Positions 18,819 to 28,190 of a stretch of DNA of 64,000 nt are shown here, piece after piece. Source of the stretch: Candidatus Nucleicultrix amoebiphila FS5 (GTDB taxonomy: Bacteria > Pseudomonadota > Alphaproteobacteria > Caedimonadales > Nucleicultricaceae); contig NZ_CP008743.1 in NCBI RefSeq assembly GCF_002117145.1, positions 620,001 to 684,000 of the forward strand, given 5' to 3'. A model generated the notes under the pieces. The model saw nothing but the letters and a program-made list of their open reading frames with translations. It was not told the origin of the DNA and did not search any database. How positions within the stretch are numbered: the first letter of the stretch is position 1; every line of letters starts with the position of its first letter. The translations under genes were made by a program, and so were the position numbers.

Positions 18819-19652
18819 ATGAATAATCGAAAAGCAGCCTATTTTGATGCAAGACATCTTTCTCAAGCTTGCAACATTGAAACGATTAATACCAACTTAA
18901 CGATTTATGAGCTCATCTCTCCTGAAGCTCAGCAACATTGGAAAATTGAGTTATTCGATATTTGTGAAAACGTCTCCTCTCATTATCATAAACTGCAGAC
19001 TCAAATCATTATAGTACTTGAAGGTCGTGTAAAATTTTTCGGGGAGAATATGGCAGTGATTCTAGGCCCTGGACAATTTATCAGCATTCCGCCTCAAAAA
19101 GTGCATGCTATTCATCCTCAAGAACATGTACGATTTCTTGTGATCAATATTCCTGGATTCAATCATCCAGATGATGTTTTCCATGAGTATTACTCTTATA
19201 CTAAGGCTGAGTCAGCAGCTTTTGTTGTAGCTGATTGGGATAAGAAGACAATCGTTGATCAGCAAACACAAATTGCTCCCCAACTGATAGAAACGCTCAA
19301 AACTCTTCCAGAAATTCCTCAAGAATATTACATCTTTCGCATAGACGAATCTGGTTATACTGTTTTTACTTTAGCATCCGATCCCAGCATGGATTGCAAA
19401 TGGAGCATCGCTATTCTTGATATTGTTGATGCGCCAAAGCATTTTCATAAAACAGGAACAGAGTACTTTCTAGTTTTAAATGGAGAGTTAAGCATTGAAT
19501 CTGATGGGGTTCTATATCTTCTTCAAGCTGGTCAATCTATTCATCTTGGAGCTAATGTTGTGCACCATCTTCAATCAACTCATTCTTCACCTGTACGTGT
19601 CCTGTGCATCAACTATCCAGCTTTTGACCCTAAAGATTTTTATCCTGTGTAA
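18819..19652 (+). CDS. Two-domain cupin protein
   Basis: 277 residues forming two cupin barrels. The first has HYHKLQTQIIIVLEGRV with the partner segment GPGQFISIPPQKVHAI; the second has HFHKTGTEYFLVLNGEL with QAGQSIHLGANVVHHL. Both carry the first-motif H-x-H and the second-motif His, so both could bind metal. No other domain is present. Bicupins include enzymes such as quercetinase, oxalate decarboxylase and sugar isomerases as well as sensors, and nothing here selects one. It stands alone. Confidence 0.75.
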   Translation: MNNRKAAYFDARHLSQACNIETINTNLTIYELISPEAQQHWKIELFDICENVSSHYHKLQTQIIIVLEGRVKFFGENMAVILGPGQFISIPPQKVHAIHPQEHVRFLVINIPGFNHPDDVFHEYYSYTKAESAAFVVADWDKKTIVDQQTQIAPQLIETLKTLPEIPQEYYIFRIDESGYTVFTLASDPSMDCKWSIAILDIVDAPKHFHKTGTEYFLVLNGELSIESDGVLYLLQAGQSIHLGANVVHHLQSTHSSPVRVLCINYPAFDPKDFYPV

Positions 19653-19683
19653 ATTTAAATAAAACACACCCTTAAAAATGTTA

Positions 19684-20904
19684 TTAAGAATTTTCAGGCT
19701 TATAATTTTCCAAAACCCAAACCAATTGTTCAATGCCCCACTCGATCTCACTTTGCTCTATGACTAAAGGAGGTGCAAAACGAATCACTGTCTCATGGGT
19801 TTCTTTTGAAAGAACTCCACGTTTCACTAACATTTCACAAATAGTACGCGCACGGGCTTTTTGCGGATCAATTTCAACCCCAGCCCAAAGTCCAATCCCC
19901 CTAACTTCTTTAATTAATGGACTTTTTAAGCCTTTTAAGCGGTTTAATAAATGAATCCCTAACTTAGCGCTCCGCTCTATTAAATGCTCTTCTTCTAAAA
20001 TTGTCAGAGCTTCTAAACCAACAGCAGCGGCAAGAGCATTACCACCCCAAGTGGAACCATGACTTCCTGGAGTGAAGACATCCATGAGTTCTTTTTTTCC
20101 TACTAAAGCAGAAATAGGAAATACACCGCCTCCCAAAGCTTTTCCAATAGTCATACCATCAGGTTGAATATCCTCATAATTTGAAGCAAACCACTTTCCA
20201 GTGCGCCCTAACCCGCTTTGGATTTCATCAACAATCAATAACACGCGATTTTCACGGCAAATTTTTTCTACTTCTTTGAGCCATCCCAGGGATGGCACAT
20301 ATAAGCCACCTTCTCCTTGCACCGGTTCAACAAGAAAAGCACACGTGTTTGGTGTGATCGCCTCTTTTAAGGCTTTTGCATCACTATAAGGAATGGTTTT
20401 GAACCCTGGCATAAAAGGACCAAATCCTTTTTTATAACTAGGTTCGGAAGAAAAGCTAATAATCCCAGAAGTACGTCCATGGAAATTTCGTTCACACACA
20501 ATAATTTCTGCTAAGTTTTCAGGAATTCTCTTTATTTGATATCCCCAACGACGAGCACCTTTAATAGCCGTTTCCACAGCCTCTGCACCAGAATTCATTG
20601 GTAAAGCTTGATCCATTTTACTAACAGAGCAAAGTTTTTCTAAAAATGGTCCCAAGACTTCCGTATAAAAAGCTCGAGAGGATAAACAAAGTTTTTGACT
20701 TTGCTCATGCAACACTTTCACCATACGTGGATGACAATGACCATGACTCACAGCAGAATATGCCGACAACATATCCAGATACTTTTTTCCTTCAACGTCA
20801 TACATCCAGACACCATTAGCACGACTCATCACTACAGGCAGAGGAGAATAGTTATGAGCCGAAACTTGTTTTTCTTTATCAATGAGCTTCTCAGTGAGAG
20901 TCAT
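19684..20904 (-). CDS. rocD: Ornithine aminotransferase
   Basis: PLP-dependent class III aminotransferase of 406 residues converting ornithine and 2-oxoglutarate to glutamate-5-semialdehyde and glutamate. The PLP lysine is in TIGKALGGG, the cofactor Asp in IVDEIQSGLGRTG, and NSGAEAVETAIK marks the phosphate-binding loop. The N-terminal SAHNYSPLPVVMSRANGVWMYDVEGKKYLD is typical of ornithine rather than acetylornithine transaminases. It follows arginase by 19 bases with a strong ribosome site (AGGAGGAG), so the pair forms an arginine-degrading unit. Confidence 0.93.
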   Translation of the reverse strand: MTLTEKLIDKEKQVSAHNYSPLPVVMSRANGVWMYDVEGKKYLDMLSAYSAVSHGHCHPRMVKVLHEQSQKLCLSSRAFYTEVLGPFLEKLCSVSKMDQALPMNSGAEAVETAIKGARRWGYQIKRIPENLAEIIVCERNFHGRTSGIISFSSEPSYKKGFGPFMPGFKTIPYSDAKALKEAITPNTCAFLVEPVQGEGGLYVPSLGWLKEVEKICRENRVLLIVDEIQSGLGRTGKWFASNYEDIQPDGMTIGKALGGGVFPISALVGKKELMDVFTPGSHGSTWGGNALAAAVGLEALTILEEEHLIERSAKLGIHLLNRLKGLKSPLIKEVRGIGLWAGVEIDPQKARARTICEMLVKRGVLSKETHETVIRFAPPLVIEQSEIEWGIEQLVWVLENYKPENS

Positions 20905-20923
20905 CCTTATCTCCTCCTCTTTG

Positions 20924-21823
20924 TCAATCTCTTAAAAGTGAAATTATTATTTGTTCTATTAAATTACGAGTTTTATTGTTCTGATCAAGACTTGGATTGT
21001 ATTCAGCAATCTCAAGGCCATAACATAGAGGATGATGTGTCAAAACTTTCAGCTCTTTTAAAACTTCAGTAGGATGTAATCCCCCTGGTTCACGACAACA
21101 AACTCCTGGTGCATATTGAGGATCGAAACCATCAAGATCGATACTAATACCAAATCCTTGTGTACCTAACGTTATTCTCTCAAAAATTTTTTTTACAACT
21201 TGTGGCAGACCCAAAACATTCACGTCATCAGTTTTAAAAATTAAAGTATTTTCTCGTCTTAAAAACTCAGCTTCTTCTGGTTCGTAGCTTCGTACTCCTA
21301 AATGTATGAGATTCTCTGACCGTATTATCTTTTTAAAACCACCGCTCTCGACGTAGTCTGAACGCCCATATCCTAAAAGAGCAGCCACAGGCATACCATG
21401 CATATTCTGTGAGGGAGTTGTTTCTATAGTGTGGGCATCCATATGTGCATCTAACCATAGCAATCCAAATTTTTCTGTAATTTGATAGTATCGAGTCACG
21501 CCACTCCAAGTTCCAACAGCAATTGAATGATCTCCCCCTAAAACAACTGGAAAATATCCAGCTCTTAAAGCTTTTTCCACTGTGTTAGCCAAACGATGAT
21601 TAAAATCCACAACCCACTGCCAACGTTGCTCTATGGTTGGGCTAGCTTGAAAATCACTACCTTTAACAAGAGGGGTAACATGGTCCCACCAACAGGCAAT
21701 AAAGCCCTCTTGTTGTAAATGCTCTAAAAGCTTAGATTCTTTTAAATGCTGAGGTCCCTGCTCAGTTTCAAATTTCTTAGCTCCCCATCCTAATGCTGCC
21801 CCAATCAGAGCTAGTTTTCTCAA
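20924..21823 (-). CDS. rocF: Arginase
   Basis: Manganese ureohydrolase of 299 residues that splits arginine into ornithine and urea. The metal-binding blocks GGDHSIAVGT, DAHMDAHT and SIDLDGFDPQYAPG are all present, and MHGMPVAALLGYG fits arginase better than agmatinase. The start is TTG, overlapping the hemY stop as TTGA, with AGGAG 7 bases upstream; translational coupling to hemY is likely. With rocD it would yield glutamate from arginine. No urease gene is in the window. Confidence 0.93.
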   Translation of the reverse strand: MRKLALIGAALGWGAKKFETEQGPQHLKESKLLEHLQQEGFIACWWDHVTPLVKGSDFQASPTIEQRWQWVVDFNHRLANTVEKALRAGYFPVVLGGDHSIAVGTWSGVTRYYQITEKFGLLWLDAHMDAHTIETTPSQNMHGMPVAALLGYGRSDYVESGGFKKIIRSENLIHLGVRSYEPEEAEFLRRENTLIFKTDDVNVLGLPQVVKKIFERITLGTQGFGISIDLDGFDPQYAPGVCCREPGGLHPTEVLKELKVLTHHPLCYGLEIAEYNPSLDQNNKTRNLIEQIIISLLRD

Positions 21824-23115
21824 TTAGACACTCCTATCCAATTGATACGCCCCCAGGCCCAACAGTCTGGGCAGGACCCCAGCCAAGCATCTTGAGGTTT
21901 CAAACAAGATTCACAACGCCACATGGACGTTTGTGGTGCCATTGTTGCTTTTTGCAACCATTGCTCAGAACGATTTTTGTCATGATGTTCTTCTAGCTCT
22001 AAAGTTGCCAATAGCTTATATACTTCAGCTGTTGCGTTCTCTCGCTCTACAAGTTCCATGAGGAAAGAACGTGCTCTTCCCCATACCTTGGCATTTAAAG
22101 CATAGCGCCCACTTTCTAGAAAGCTTTGAGGATAATCAGGAGCAAAACTTACTAAACGTTGCACTTGCTTGAATTGCTCCATAGGATGCCCATCATTAAA
22201 CGTTCTCAAATAGTATGGCACTAGATCTGGATGAGGCGTCTGAGGCCATATTTTTTCAATTAAATTTCGTACTTTTCGAGCTTTGCCTGCCTCAATAAGA
22301 CGCGATGCATTGGCCAAAGCTACGGGCAGAAGATCGGGTCGTAACTGTAAAGCCTTTTCATAGAGATTATCAGCTTCATCTGACTTACCCTCCTCTTTAA
22401 ATTTGTTAGCTTCACTTACATAAATAAAAGCTCTTTGTGACTCTGCTTCATCTTCTGAAATAATTTTTAAACGTAAAAGCGTCGGCATCATCATCAAAGC
22501 CTGATCAAATTTTTCTCGCATAAGTGAATGTTGGTAGATAAATTTGGCAATATAAGGCGATTGAGGGTAAATTTTATCTGCCTCAATGGCCAATTCCAAG
22601 GCTTTCTCTTCTTGATCCTGTTTTAACGCTAACTTGATCAGTCCTTTAAACCCTAAAAATTCAGTCTCTTTATAAAGACGTAGTTGATTAAAGGCTTCTG
22701 TCGCACCTTTAAAATCATTAGAATAATAGGCAGCGTTAGCTTTAAAAAATGTTTCCAAAGGCTTCTCAGACCAATGACTGCTAATGCCCTCTCCCTCTAT
22801 CAATAACTTTTTTACATCTTCTGCTTCCAAAGATGACAAAGCATTATACAATGATTGTAAACCTCTACGCTGATGATGTGCGCCATACCGGCCTTTCAAA
22901 AACTGAGGAAAATGAAGGATTTTTTTTAGAAGCCCCAAGACACCCCATACACAAAAGAATCCAAGAGACAATATCAACAAAGCCACTGAAACTTGTGCTT
23001 CAACCTCATAACCCAACCACCTGATAACCAAAAACCCAGGATGATCTTGAAACCAAAACACCAATAAAGTCACAATGATGACTGTAATGATTAGGAATAA
23101 AAGTCTTTTAATCAT
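21820..23115 (-). CDS. hemY: HemY-like TPR membrane protein
   Basis: 431 residues. Two membrane helices lie near residues 3-20 and 40-62, followed by a HemY_N segment and TPR-like helical repeats. A C-terminal zinc ribbon carries CESC (x11-12) CPDC with flanking Trp residues, usual for alphaproteobacterial HemY. This is the haem-cluster HemY of proteobacteria, not the Bacillus protoporphyrinogen oxidase; its biochemical role is not established. It starts 2 bases after the Mic60-like gene and its stop overlaps the arginase start. Confidence 0.88.
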   Translation of the reverse strand: MIKRLLFLIITVIIVTLLVFWFQDHPGFLVIRWLGYEVEAQVSVALLILSLGFFCVWGVLGLLKKILHFPQFLKGRYGAHHQRRGLQSLYNALSSLEAEDVKKLLIEGEGISSHWSEKPLETFFKANAAYYSNDFKGATEAFNQLRLYKETEFLGFKGLIKLALKQDQEEKALELAIEADKIYPQSPYIAKFIYQHSLMREKFDQALMMMPTLLRLKIISEDEAESQRAFIYVSEANKFKEEGKSDEADNLYEKALQLRPDLLPVALANASRLIEAGKARKVRNLIEKIWPQTPHPDLVPYYLRTFNDGHPMEQFKQVQRLVSFAPDYPQSFLESGRYALNAKVWGRARSFLMELVERENATAEVYKLLATLELEEHHDKNRSEQWLQKATMAPQTSMWRCESCLKPQDAWLGSCPDCWAWGRINWIGVSN

Positions 23116-23117
23116 GC

Positions 23118-24029
23118 TTATTTTCCCTGATTTGAATTTGTTGCGATTTCAGATACTGACTCAATTTTCCATTGGTTTGCAAGAACTTGAAGAGCTTCAT
23201 CTACGCGTTGATAGCCTTCAGCATGGGTTATCCATGCTTGCATTTTAGGAGTTATAAAATCCTTTAATTGACTAAGCATCATAAGAGCAATTTTAACGTC
23301 CTTATCTTCGATAACGCTCTTTTCTATTTTCGCTAATTGTGCTTCTAAGCTTGTATCTGACTCATTAAAATCTGTCACTTTTCTAACGGTAATCAAGGAC
23401 TTTAAACGCTGCCAAAGCTTGTGCATATATCCTTGCACTGAAGACACTTGACCTCTCCTGTGCATTTCATTCAGAGCCTCAGGCAGGCTTTCTTGAAGGA
23501 ATTTTAATGAAGGTATGCCAAAGGATTCAAACTCTTTTAACTCTTCTACGGAACGCTGCCCGTCTAAGGTTAGTTTCAATCCATTCATGATCTTCAGCTC
23601 TTGAACATACGGCTTACCTGAATTTACTGCTTTCTTAAGCATCTTCAAAGAATTTTGATATGCATCTTCATTCTTGCGACTCTCAATAAAAAAAGTCTGC
23701 CAAGCTTCAAGCGAAGCTATCTTATTTTCAAGATGTGAAATAATCTCAGCACTTGTAGCAGTGCTAATCTGAGTTGTTTTTTCATTGAGACTTTTTACTT
23801 GCTCTGAAAGAACTTCAAGAGCACTATCAGCATTTCTAATCTTTTGATCGAAATTATTTATAGTCAACCTTAGCTCTTTTTCATAAAGATAATTTGTATA
23901 CCCTAGATATCCAAAGCCCCCTATCAAAATAAGAAATCCTATAAAAAGCCATAGACCTTTTGATCTGGGAGATGATTTATTTTTCTCTGTTAATTTCTCA
24001 GGATTGGAATCGCTAACTTTCTCGCCCAT
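23118..24029 (-). CDS. Mitofilin (Mic60)-like inner-membrane protein
   Basis: 303 residues. A short charged cytosolic N-terminus is followed by one membrane helix at about residues 28-47, a coiled-coil at about 50-110, and a mostly helical C-terminal domain. Alphaproteobacterial homologues of mitochondrial Mic60 lie between hemD and hemY (Munoz-Gomez and colleagues), and this gene has that position and topology. Such proteins shape inner-membrane folds and contact the outer membrane. Sequence conservation is low, so the call leans on synteny. It is 3 bases from hemD and 2 from hemY. Confidence 0.8.
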   Translation of the reverse strand: MGEKVSDSNPEKLTEKNKSSPRSKGLWLFIGFLILIGGFGYLGYTNYLYEKELRLTINNFDQKIRNADSALEVLSEQVKSLNEKTTQISTATSAEIISHLENKIASLEAWQTFFIESRKNEDAYQNSLKMLKKAVNSGKPYVQELKIMNGLKLTLDGQRSVEELKEFESFGIPSLKFLQESLPEALNEMHRRGQVSSVQGYMHKLWQRLKSLITVRKVTDFNESDTSLEAQLAKIEKSVIEDKDVKIALMMLSQLKDFITPKMQAWITHAEGYQRVDEALQVLANQWKIESVSEIATNSNQGK

Positions 24030-24032
24030 AAT

Positions 24033-24752
24033 CTAGCCCCTCAGAAGGTTTTTATAGTTTTTGAGTGCGCTTATCATACTTTCTTGAGCAGGGCTTTCCG
24101 CAACCACAATACTTTGCCAAGAATTTCTCTCAAGAACATCAGCTATAGACTGACTCGCACACCAAGCAACTAAATTTTTTAAACTTTTTTCATTAGCTTT
24201 TGTTAGTTTAACAAAAATTTCAGCAGTACGGGGAGAGAAAAAAACAACTCCTCCTAATTCTTTATTTTCAAGAGCTTTTACCACTGAATCGCTCAACTGA
24301 TCACTTGTCTTCGCTAAATATGCAATAATGCGTTCGACCTGTATTGAATAAGGTTTTAAATGGTTAACAAAGTCATACCTAATTTCATTACTCGACAGAT
24401 ATACTAATCGAGCGCTTTGATTGATAAAATAATCAATAATAATATTAGCTAAAGAAGCTGCAGAATTTTGACCTACAAAAATAGTTGAAAATCCTTTGTC
24501 TTTAGCGTTTTTAGCGGTTATTTCTCCCACAACAAAAAGTGGAAGATTCTTAGGTACTAAGTCTAGAGAAGGATTTTCTAAAGCTCGAGCGCTCGTAACA
24601 ATAATACCTTGAACGTTATCAAAGATCTTTAGAGGAATAGATTTATGCTCAATCTTCAGTAAAGGCTCTGGCACAACCTCAAAACCTTGATTTTCTAACA
24701 TTTTAGACAAAAATTCCGTTTGTTCAAGTGGGCGCGTTATGAGGAGACGCAA
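24033..24752 (-). CDS. hemD: Uroporphyrinogen-III synthase
   Basis: Closes hydroxymethylbilane into uroporphyrinogen III, the ring precursor of haem. It is about 239 residues with the typical opening RLLITRPLEQTEFLSKML and the later block GVVFFSPRTAEIFVKL. The TTG at 24752 gives the family-like N-terminus (M-RLLITRP) and lies about 9 bases after GGAAGG. A TTG at 24761 is also in frame but abuts that ribosome site. It overlaps the end of hemC by 16 bases, so the two are coupled. Confidence 0.88.
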   Translation of the reverse strand: MRLLITRPLEQTEFLSKMLENQGFEVVPEPLLKIEHKSIPLKIFDNVQGIIVTSARALENPSLDLVPKNLPLFVVGEITAKNAKDKGFSTIFVGQNSAASLANIIIDYFINQSARLVYLSSNEIRYDFVNHLKPYSIQVERIIAYLAKTSDQLSDSVVKALENKELGGVVFFSPRTAEIFVKLTKANEKSLKNLVAWCASQSIADVLERNSWQSIVVAESPAQESMISALKNYKNLLRG

Positions 24753-25672
24753 GTCATCCAACCTTCCAAAATCGGTTTAAGTTGTTCTCCAATCTCAATT
24801 CCCATTTTTTCAGCATCTTCAAAGGAACCTTCTAAGATACGACGTTCAATCTTTTGACCATCAAGACTGATAATTAACGCTTCTAATATTAGTTTTTCCC
24901 CCTTAATCTCGGCAAAACCCGCAATAGGAGTATTACAAGTGCCAGAAACAGTCTTTGCAAACGCTCTCTCAGCTCTCACACATATTTCCGTAGGGTGATG
25001 GGTTAATCCTCGTAAGAAATTATATAATTCAATATTATTTTCTTGGCATTGAATGCCTATAACCCCTTGGGTCATAGCGGGAAGCATGATTTTGGGAGAC
25101 AAAGTTTCCACAATAGTCTCTTGCAAACCCAAACGTCGAAGACCCGCAAGAGCCAAGAATGTACCATCCACTAAGCCTTCTCTGACTTTACGAAGACGTG
25201 TATCCACATTTCCTCGAAAGGATACAACATTTAAATCTGGTCTTCTATGCAAGGCCTGGAGCTTACGGCGCAAAGAAGACGTCCCTAAAATCGCTCCTTG
25301 GGGTAAATCATCAAATCGCACACCTGTTTTTGAAATAAATACGTCATGAGGATCTTCTCGAGGCAAAAAACACGGGAAAATTAGGCCCTCTGGCACAACT
25401 GAGGCCACATCTTTCATGGAATGAACAGCTAAATCGATCTCACCTTGTGACAAAGCTTCTTCTATTTCTTTAGTAAAAAGACCTTTTCCACCATATTCTT
25501 GTAGATTACCATTTTGGATGAGATCTCCCGAAGTCTTGAAAAGAACTATTTCAATCTCTAGAAAGTCTTGAAAATGATGATGTCCGTGGCTGTTCAAGAG
25601 ATCTTTAACTAAATCAGCTTGACGTTGTGCTAAAATACTTGCGCGGCTGCCAAGACGTAATCGTTTACGCAT
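24737..25672 (-). CDS. hemC: Porphobilinogen deaminase (hydroxymethylbilane synthase)
   Basis: Assembles four porphobilinogens into hydroxymethylbilane. 311 residues, full length. It has LGSRASILAQRQADLV at the N-terminus, AVHSMKDVASVVPEGL, LGTSSLRRKLQ, and the cofactor-attachment Cys in SGTCNTPIAGFAEI. It is the first gene of the minus-strand run hemC-hemD-mic60-hemY-rocF-rocD and is divergent from tsaD, with 71 bases between the starts. Confidence 0.95.
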   Translation of the reverse strand: MRKRLRLGSRASILAQRQADLVKDLLNSHGHHHFQDFLEIEIVLFKTSGDLIQNGNLQEYGGKGLFTKEIEEALSQGEIDLAVHSMKDVASVVPEGLIFPCFLPREDPHDVFISKTGVRFDDLPQGAILGTSSLRRKLQALHRRPDLNVVSFRGNVDTRLRKVREGLVDGTFLALAGLRRLGLQETIVETLSPKIMLPAMTQGVIGIQCQENNIELYNFLRGLTHHPTEICVRAERAFAKTVSGTCNTPIAGFAEIKGEKLILEALIISLDGQKIERRILEGSFEDAEKMGIEIGEQLKPILEGWMTCVSS

Positions 25673-25743
25673 TATTCTTGCGATCCAAAATTAGTGCCAT
25701 TATTAATAGTCTCCATAGTACATATTATAAAGCTAATGTCATT

Positions 25744-26781
25744 ATGAATGTTTTAGGAATCGAAACCAGCTGTGATGAAACCTCGGTGGCCGTTGTCACT
25801 GATGATCGAAAGATTTTAAGCAATATAGTTTCGTCACAGCTGAGTATTCATCAACCCTTTGGTGGCGTTGTGCCAGAAATCGCTGCAAGACGTCATCTTG
25901 AAAGTTTAGACTCTATTTTGGACAAAGCCCTTAAAGATGCGAAGTGCACCCTCAATGATATTGATGCAATCGCTGCCACCACGGGCCCAGGACTTATTGG
26001 AGGAGTAATGGTCGGTATGATGATGGGAAAAACCATTGCTGCTGTTCATAACCTGCCATTTTTAAGTATCAATCATTTAATGGGGCATGCTCTTACAGTG
26101 CGTCTTACAAATAATGTTGATTTTCCATTTCTCCTTCTGCTCGTTTCAGGAGGACACACTCAACTATTGGTAGCAAAAAGCCCCGTTGACTATGAACTCT
26201 TAGGCTCTTCACTGGATGACGCGGTTGGGGAAGCGTTTGACAAAACAGCTAAATTGCTTAATTTACCTTATCCTGGAGGCCCATCGATTGAAACGGCTGC
26301 ACTAAATGGAAATGATCGATCTTATATTTTACCAAGACCCCTTTTGAAAAACTCTGATCCCACACTTAAATGCAGTTTTTCATTCTCTGGTCTAAAAACA
26401 GCTGTGCGTGAAATCGTCTTAAAACACTCTATAAATCCACAATTCATTTCAGATGTAGCCGCATGCTTCCAAAAAGCCATAGCCGATATCCTCATTAACC
26501 GAACTCATCATGCACTTGAGTTTTGTAAGGAGCGTTATCCAACTTTGAAAACTGTTGTTGTTGCAGGAGGAGTTGCAGCTAATCAACACTTGAGATCTCA
26601 TCTTGAATCTCTATCTCATGAATTTTCTATAGACTTTATTGCGCCCCCTTTAAACTTGTGTACAGATAATGCAGCAGTCATTGCTTGGGCGGGCATCGAA
26701 AAATTAAAATTAGGGTTGAAAGATCCCTTGGATGTAAAAGCGAGACCACGGTGGCCGTTGACGGAGGTAAAACAATTATGA
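25744..26781 (+). CDS. tsaD: tRNA threonylcarbamoyladenosine synthase subunit TsaD
   Basis: Catalytic ASKHA-fold subunit that transfers the threonylcarbamoyl group to A37 of ANN-decoding tRNAs. It opens MNVLGIETSCDETSVAVV and has the metal site HLMGH, LVSGGHTQLL, the DDAVGEAFDK loop and VAGGVAANQHLR. I start at the ATG at 25744 because the family begins exactly at this sequence; the frame stays open 39 codons further upstream, into the hemC start region. No clear ribosome site is visible. 345 residues. It overlaps gpsA by 4 bases. Its partner tsaB is at 53924. Confidence 0.95.
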   Translation: MNVLGIETSCDETSVAVVTDDRKILSNIVSSQLSIHQPFGGVVPEIAARRHLESLDSILDKALKDAKCTLNDIDAIAATTGPGLIGGVMVGMMMGKTIAAVHNLPFLSINHLMGHALTVRLTNNVDFPFLLLLVSGGHTQLLVAKSPVDYELLGSSLDDAVGEAFDKTAKLLNLPYPGGPSIETAALNGNDRSYILPRPLLKNSDPTLKCSFSFSGLKTAVREIVLKHSINPQFISDVAACFQKAIADILINRTHHALEFCKERYPTLKTVVVAGGVAANQHLRSHLESLSHEFSIDFIAPPLNLCTDNAAVIAWAGIEKLKLGLKDPLDVKARPRWPLTEVKQL

Positions 26782-27770
26782 CAACTGTAAGCGTTTTAGG
26801 AAACGGAGCTTGGGGAACGGCCTTGGCATTATCAGCTCTTAGGGCAGGGAGAAAGACATTGCTCTGGGGTCGTAATTCTCAGATAATGGAGAAAATGCAG
26901 ACGTTACAGGAAAATACCCAATATTTACCTGGTCTTAAACTTGATCCTGGACTTCAATTTACTTCAGATCTTAACACCGCTATAGAAGCGGATATTATTC
27001 TCATTGTCACTCCAGCTCAGCAAATTAGAGAACTTATAACATCTGTAAAAAAGAACATTCCACAAAGCAGTTACATCGTTCTTTGTTCTAAGGGAATTGA
27101 AATTGAAACTGGTTTATTGATGAATGAATTACTTGAAGACCTTTTACCGAAAAGATCTATTGCCGTTTTGTCAGGTCCAACTTTTGCTAGAGAAGTTGCT
27201 TCTGGCAGTCCTACTGCAGCAACTCTTGCTGCATCTGAAATAACCACTAGTCGATGGTTAGCTATGAGCCTTCATAGTCAGAATTTTCGTCTGTATCCTT
27301 CCGATGATTTAACAGGCGTTGCACTGTCTGGAGCGCTAAAAAATGTTATTGCTATCGCTTCGGGCATAGCCACATCTCGCAATTTTGGCGAAAGCACACG
27401 TGCTACCTTAATAACACGAGGACTTGCTGAAATCACAAGATTGGGTAAAGTTAAAAATGCTCATCCAGAAACTTTTCTAGGGCTATCAGGCGTAGGAGAC
27501 CTTATTCTTAGCTGTACCTCTACTCAATCACGCAACATGAGCTTTGGTATAAGGATTGGTGAATATGAACGCGCTTCCGAATCCCCTCAAAACACACACT
27601 TGACAGAAGGGGTTTACACAGCGAAAGCCATTAAACTTCTTAGCGAAAAATTGAAGGTCGAAATGCCTATTTGTACAGCTGTTTACAATATAATTTATGA
27701 AGACGCGCCTATCGAAGCAGAAATAAAATCTCTGCTTGCACGTTCTATGAAAAACGAAACTTATCTATAG
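26778..27770 (+). CDS. gpsA: NAD(P)-dependent glycerol-3-phosphate dehydrogenase
   Basis: Reduces dihydroxyacetone phosphate to sn-glycerol-3-phosphate for phospholipid synthesis. 330 residues with the Rossmann motif GNGAWGTALA at the N-terminus, SGPTFAREVA, the catalytic Lys in SGALKNVIAIASG, and the C-terminal GLSGVGDLILSCTS. The start at 26778 lies inside the ATGA overlap with the tsaD stop and has GGAGG 10 bases upstream. Confidence 0.95.
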   Translation: MTTVSVLGNGAWGTALALSALRAGRKTLLWGRNSQIMEKMQTLQENTQYLPGLKLDPGLQFTSDLNTAIEADIILIVTPAQQIRELITSVKKNIPQSSYIVLCSKGIEIETGLLMNELLEDLLPKRSIAVLSGPTFAREVASGSPTAATLAASEITTSRWLAMSLHSQNFRLYPSDDLTGVALSGALKNVIAIASGIATSRNFGESTRATLITRGLAEITRLGKVKNAHPETFLGLSGVGDLILSCTSTQSRNMSFGIRIGEYERASESPQNTHLTEGVYTAKAIKLLSEKLKVEMPICTAVYNIIYEDAPIEAEIKSLLARSMKNETYL

Positions 27771-27779
27771 GAGATACTT

Positions 27780-28190
27780 TTGGCTTTTTGGCTCATTAAA
27801 TCTGAACCCTCTACTTGGTCATGGCAAGATCAAATCAAAAATGGCACTACTCATTGGGATGGGGTGCGCAACTTTCAAGCTGCAAAAAATCTGAAAACTA
27901 TGCGTGTAGGAGACTCTTGTCTCTTTTATCATTCTGGTGAAGAACGACAAATCATGGGCCTTGTCAAAGTTATCAAAGAAGCACACCCTGATCCAAGCGA
28001 TGAAACAGGACGATTTGTCATGATAGAGGTGGCCTTTGAAAAGAGCTTGACAGTCCCTGTCAAGCTCTCTGAAATCAAGAAAGATGAACGTTTAAAGGAT
28101 TTAGGGCTCGTAAAGCAAGGACGTCTTTCTGTCATGCCCGTTGACCCAGTATCATGGCAAATTCTTTTGTCCATGGGTACCCTTAAATGA
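27780..28190 (+). CDS. EVE-domain protein
   Basis: A single EVE domain of 136 residues (PUA-related fold, proposed to bind modified nucleobases). Its diagnostic stretches are WLIKSEPSTWSWQDQ, WDGVRNFQAAKNLK, VGDSCLFYHSGEERQIMGLVKV and GRLSVMPV. The start is TTG with TAGGAGA about 6 bases upstream. It follows gpsA, a common alphaproteobacterial order, and overlaps the next gene as ATGA. The function of stand-alone EVE proteins is not settled. Confidence 0.9.
   Translation: MAFWLIKSEPSTWSWQDQIKNGTTHWDGVRNFQAAKNLKTMRVGDSCLFYHSGEERQIMGLVKVIKEAHPDPSDETGRFVMIEVAFEKSLTVPVKLSEIKKDERLKDLGLVKQGRLSVMPVDPVSWQILLSMGTLK

Noticed and set aside
20695-21072. 125-codon plus-strand frame
   Set aside because: Antisense to rocD/rocF, no ribosome site, composition follows the shadow of the real genes.
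19684-25672. Idea that rocD supplies a haem precursor
   Set aside because: RocD makes glutamate-5-semialdehyde; the C5 haem route needs glutamate-1-semialdehyde, and alphaproteobacteria normally use ALA synthase.
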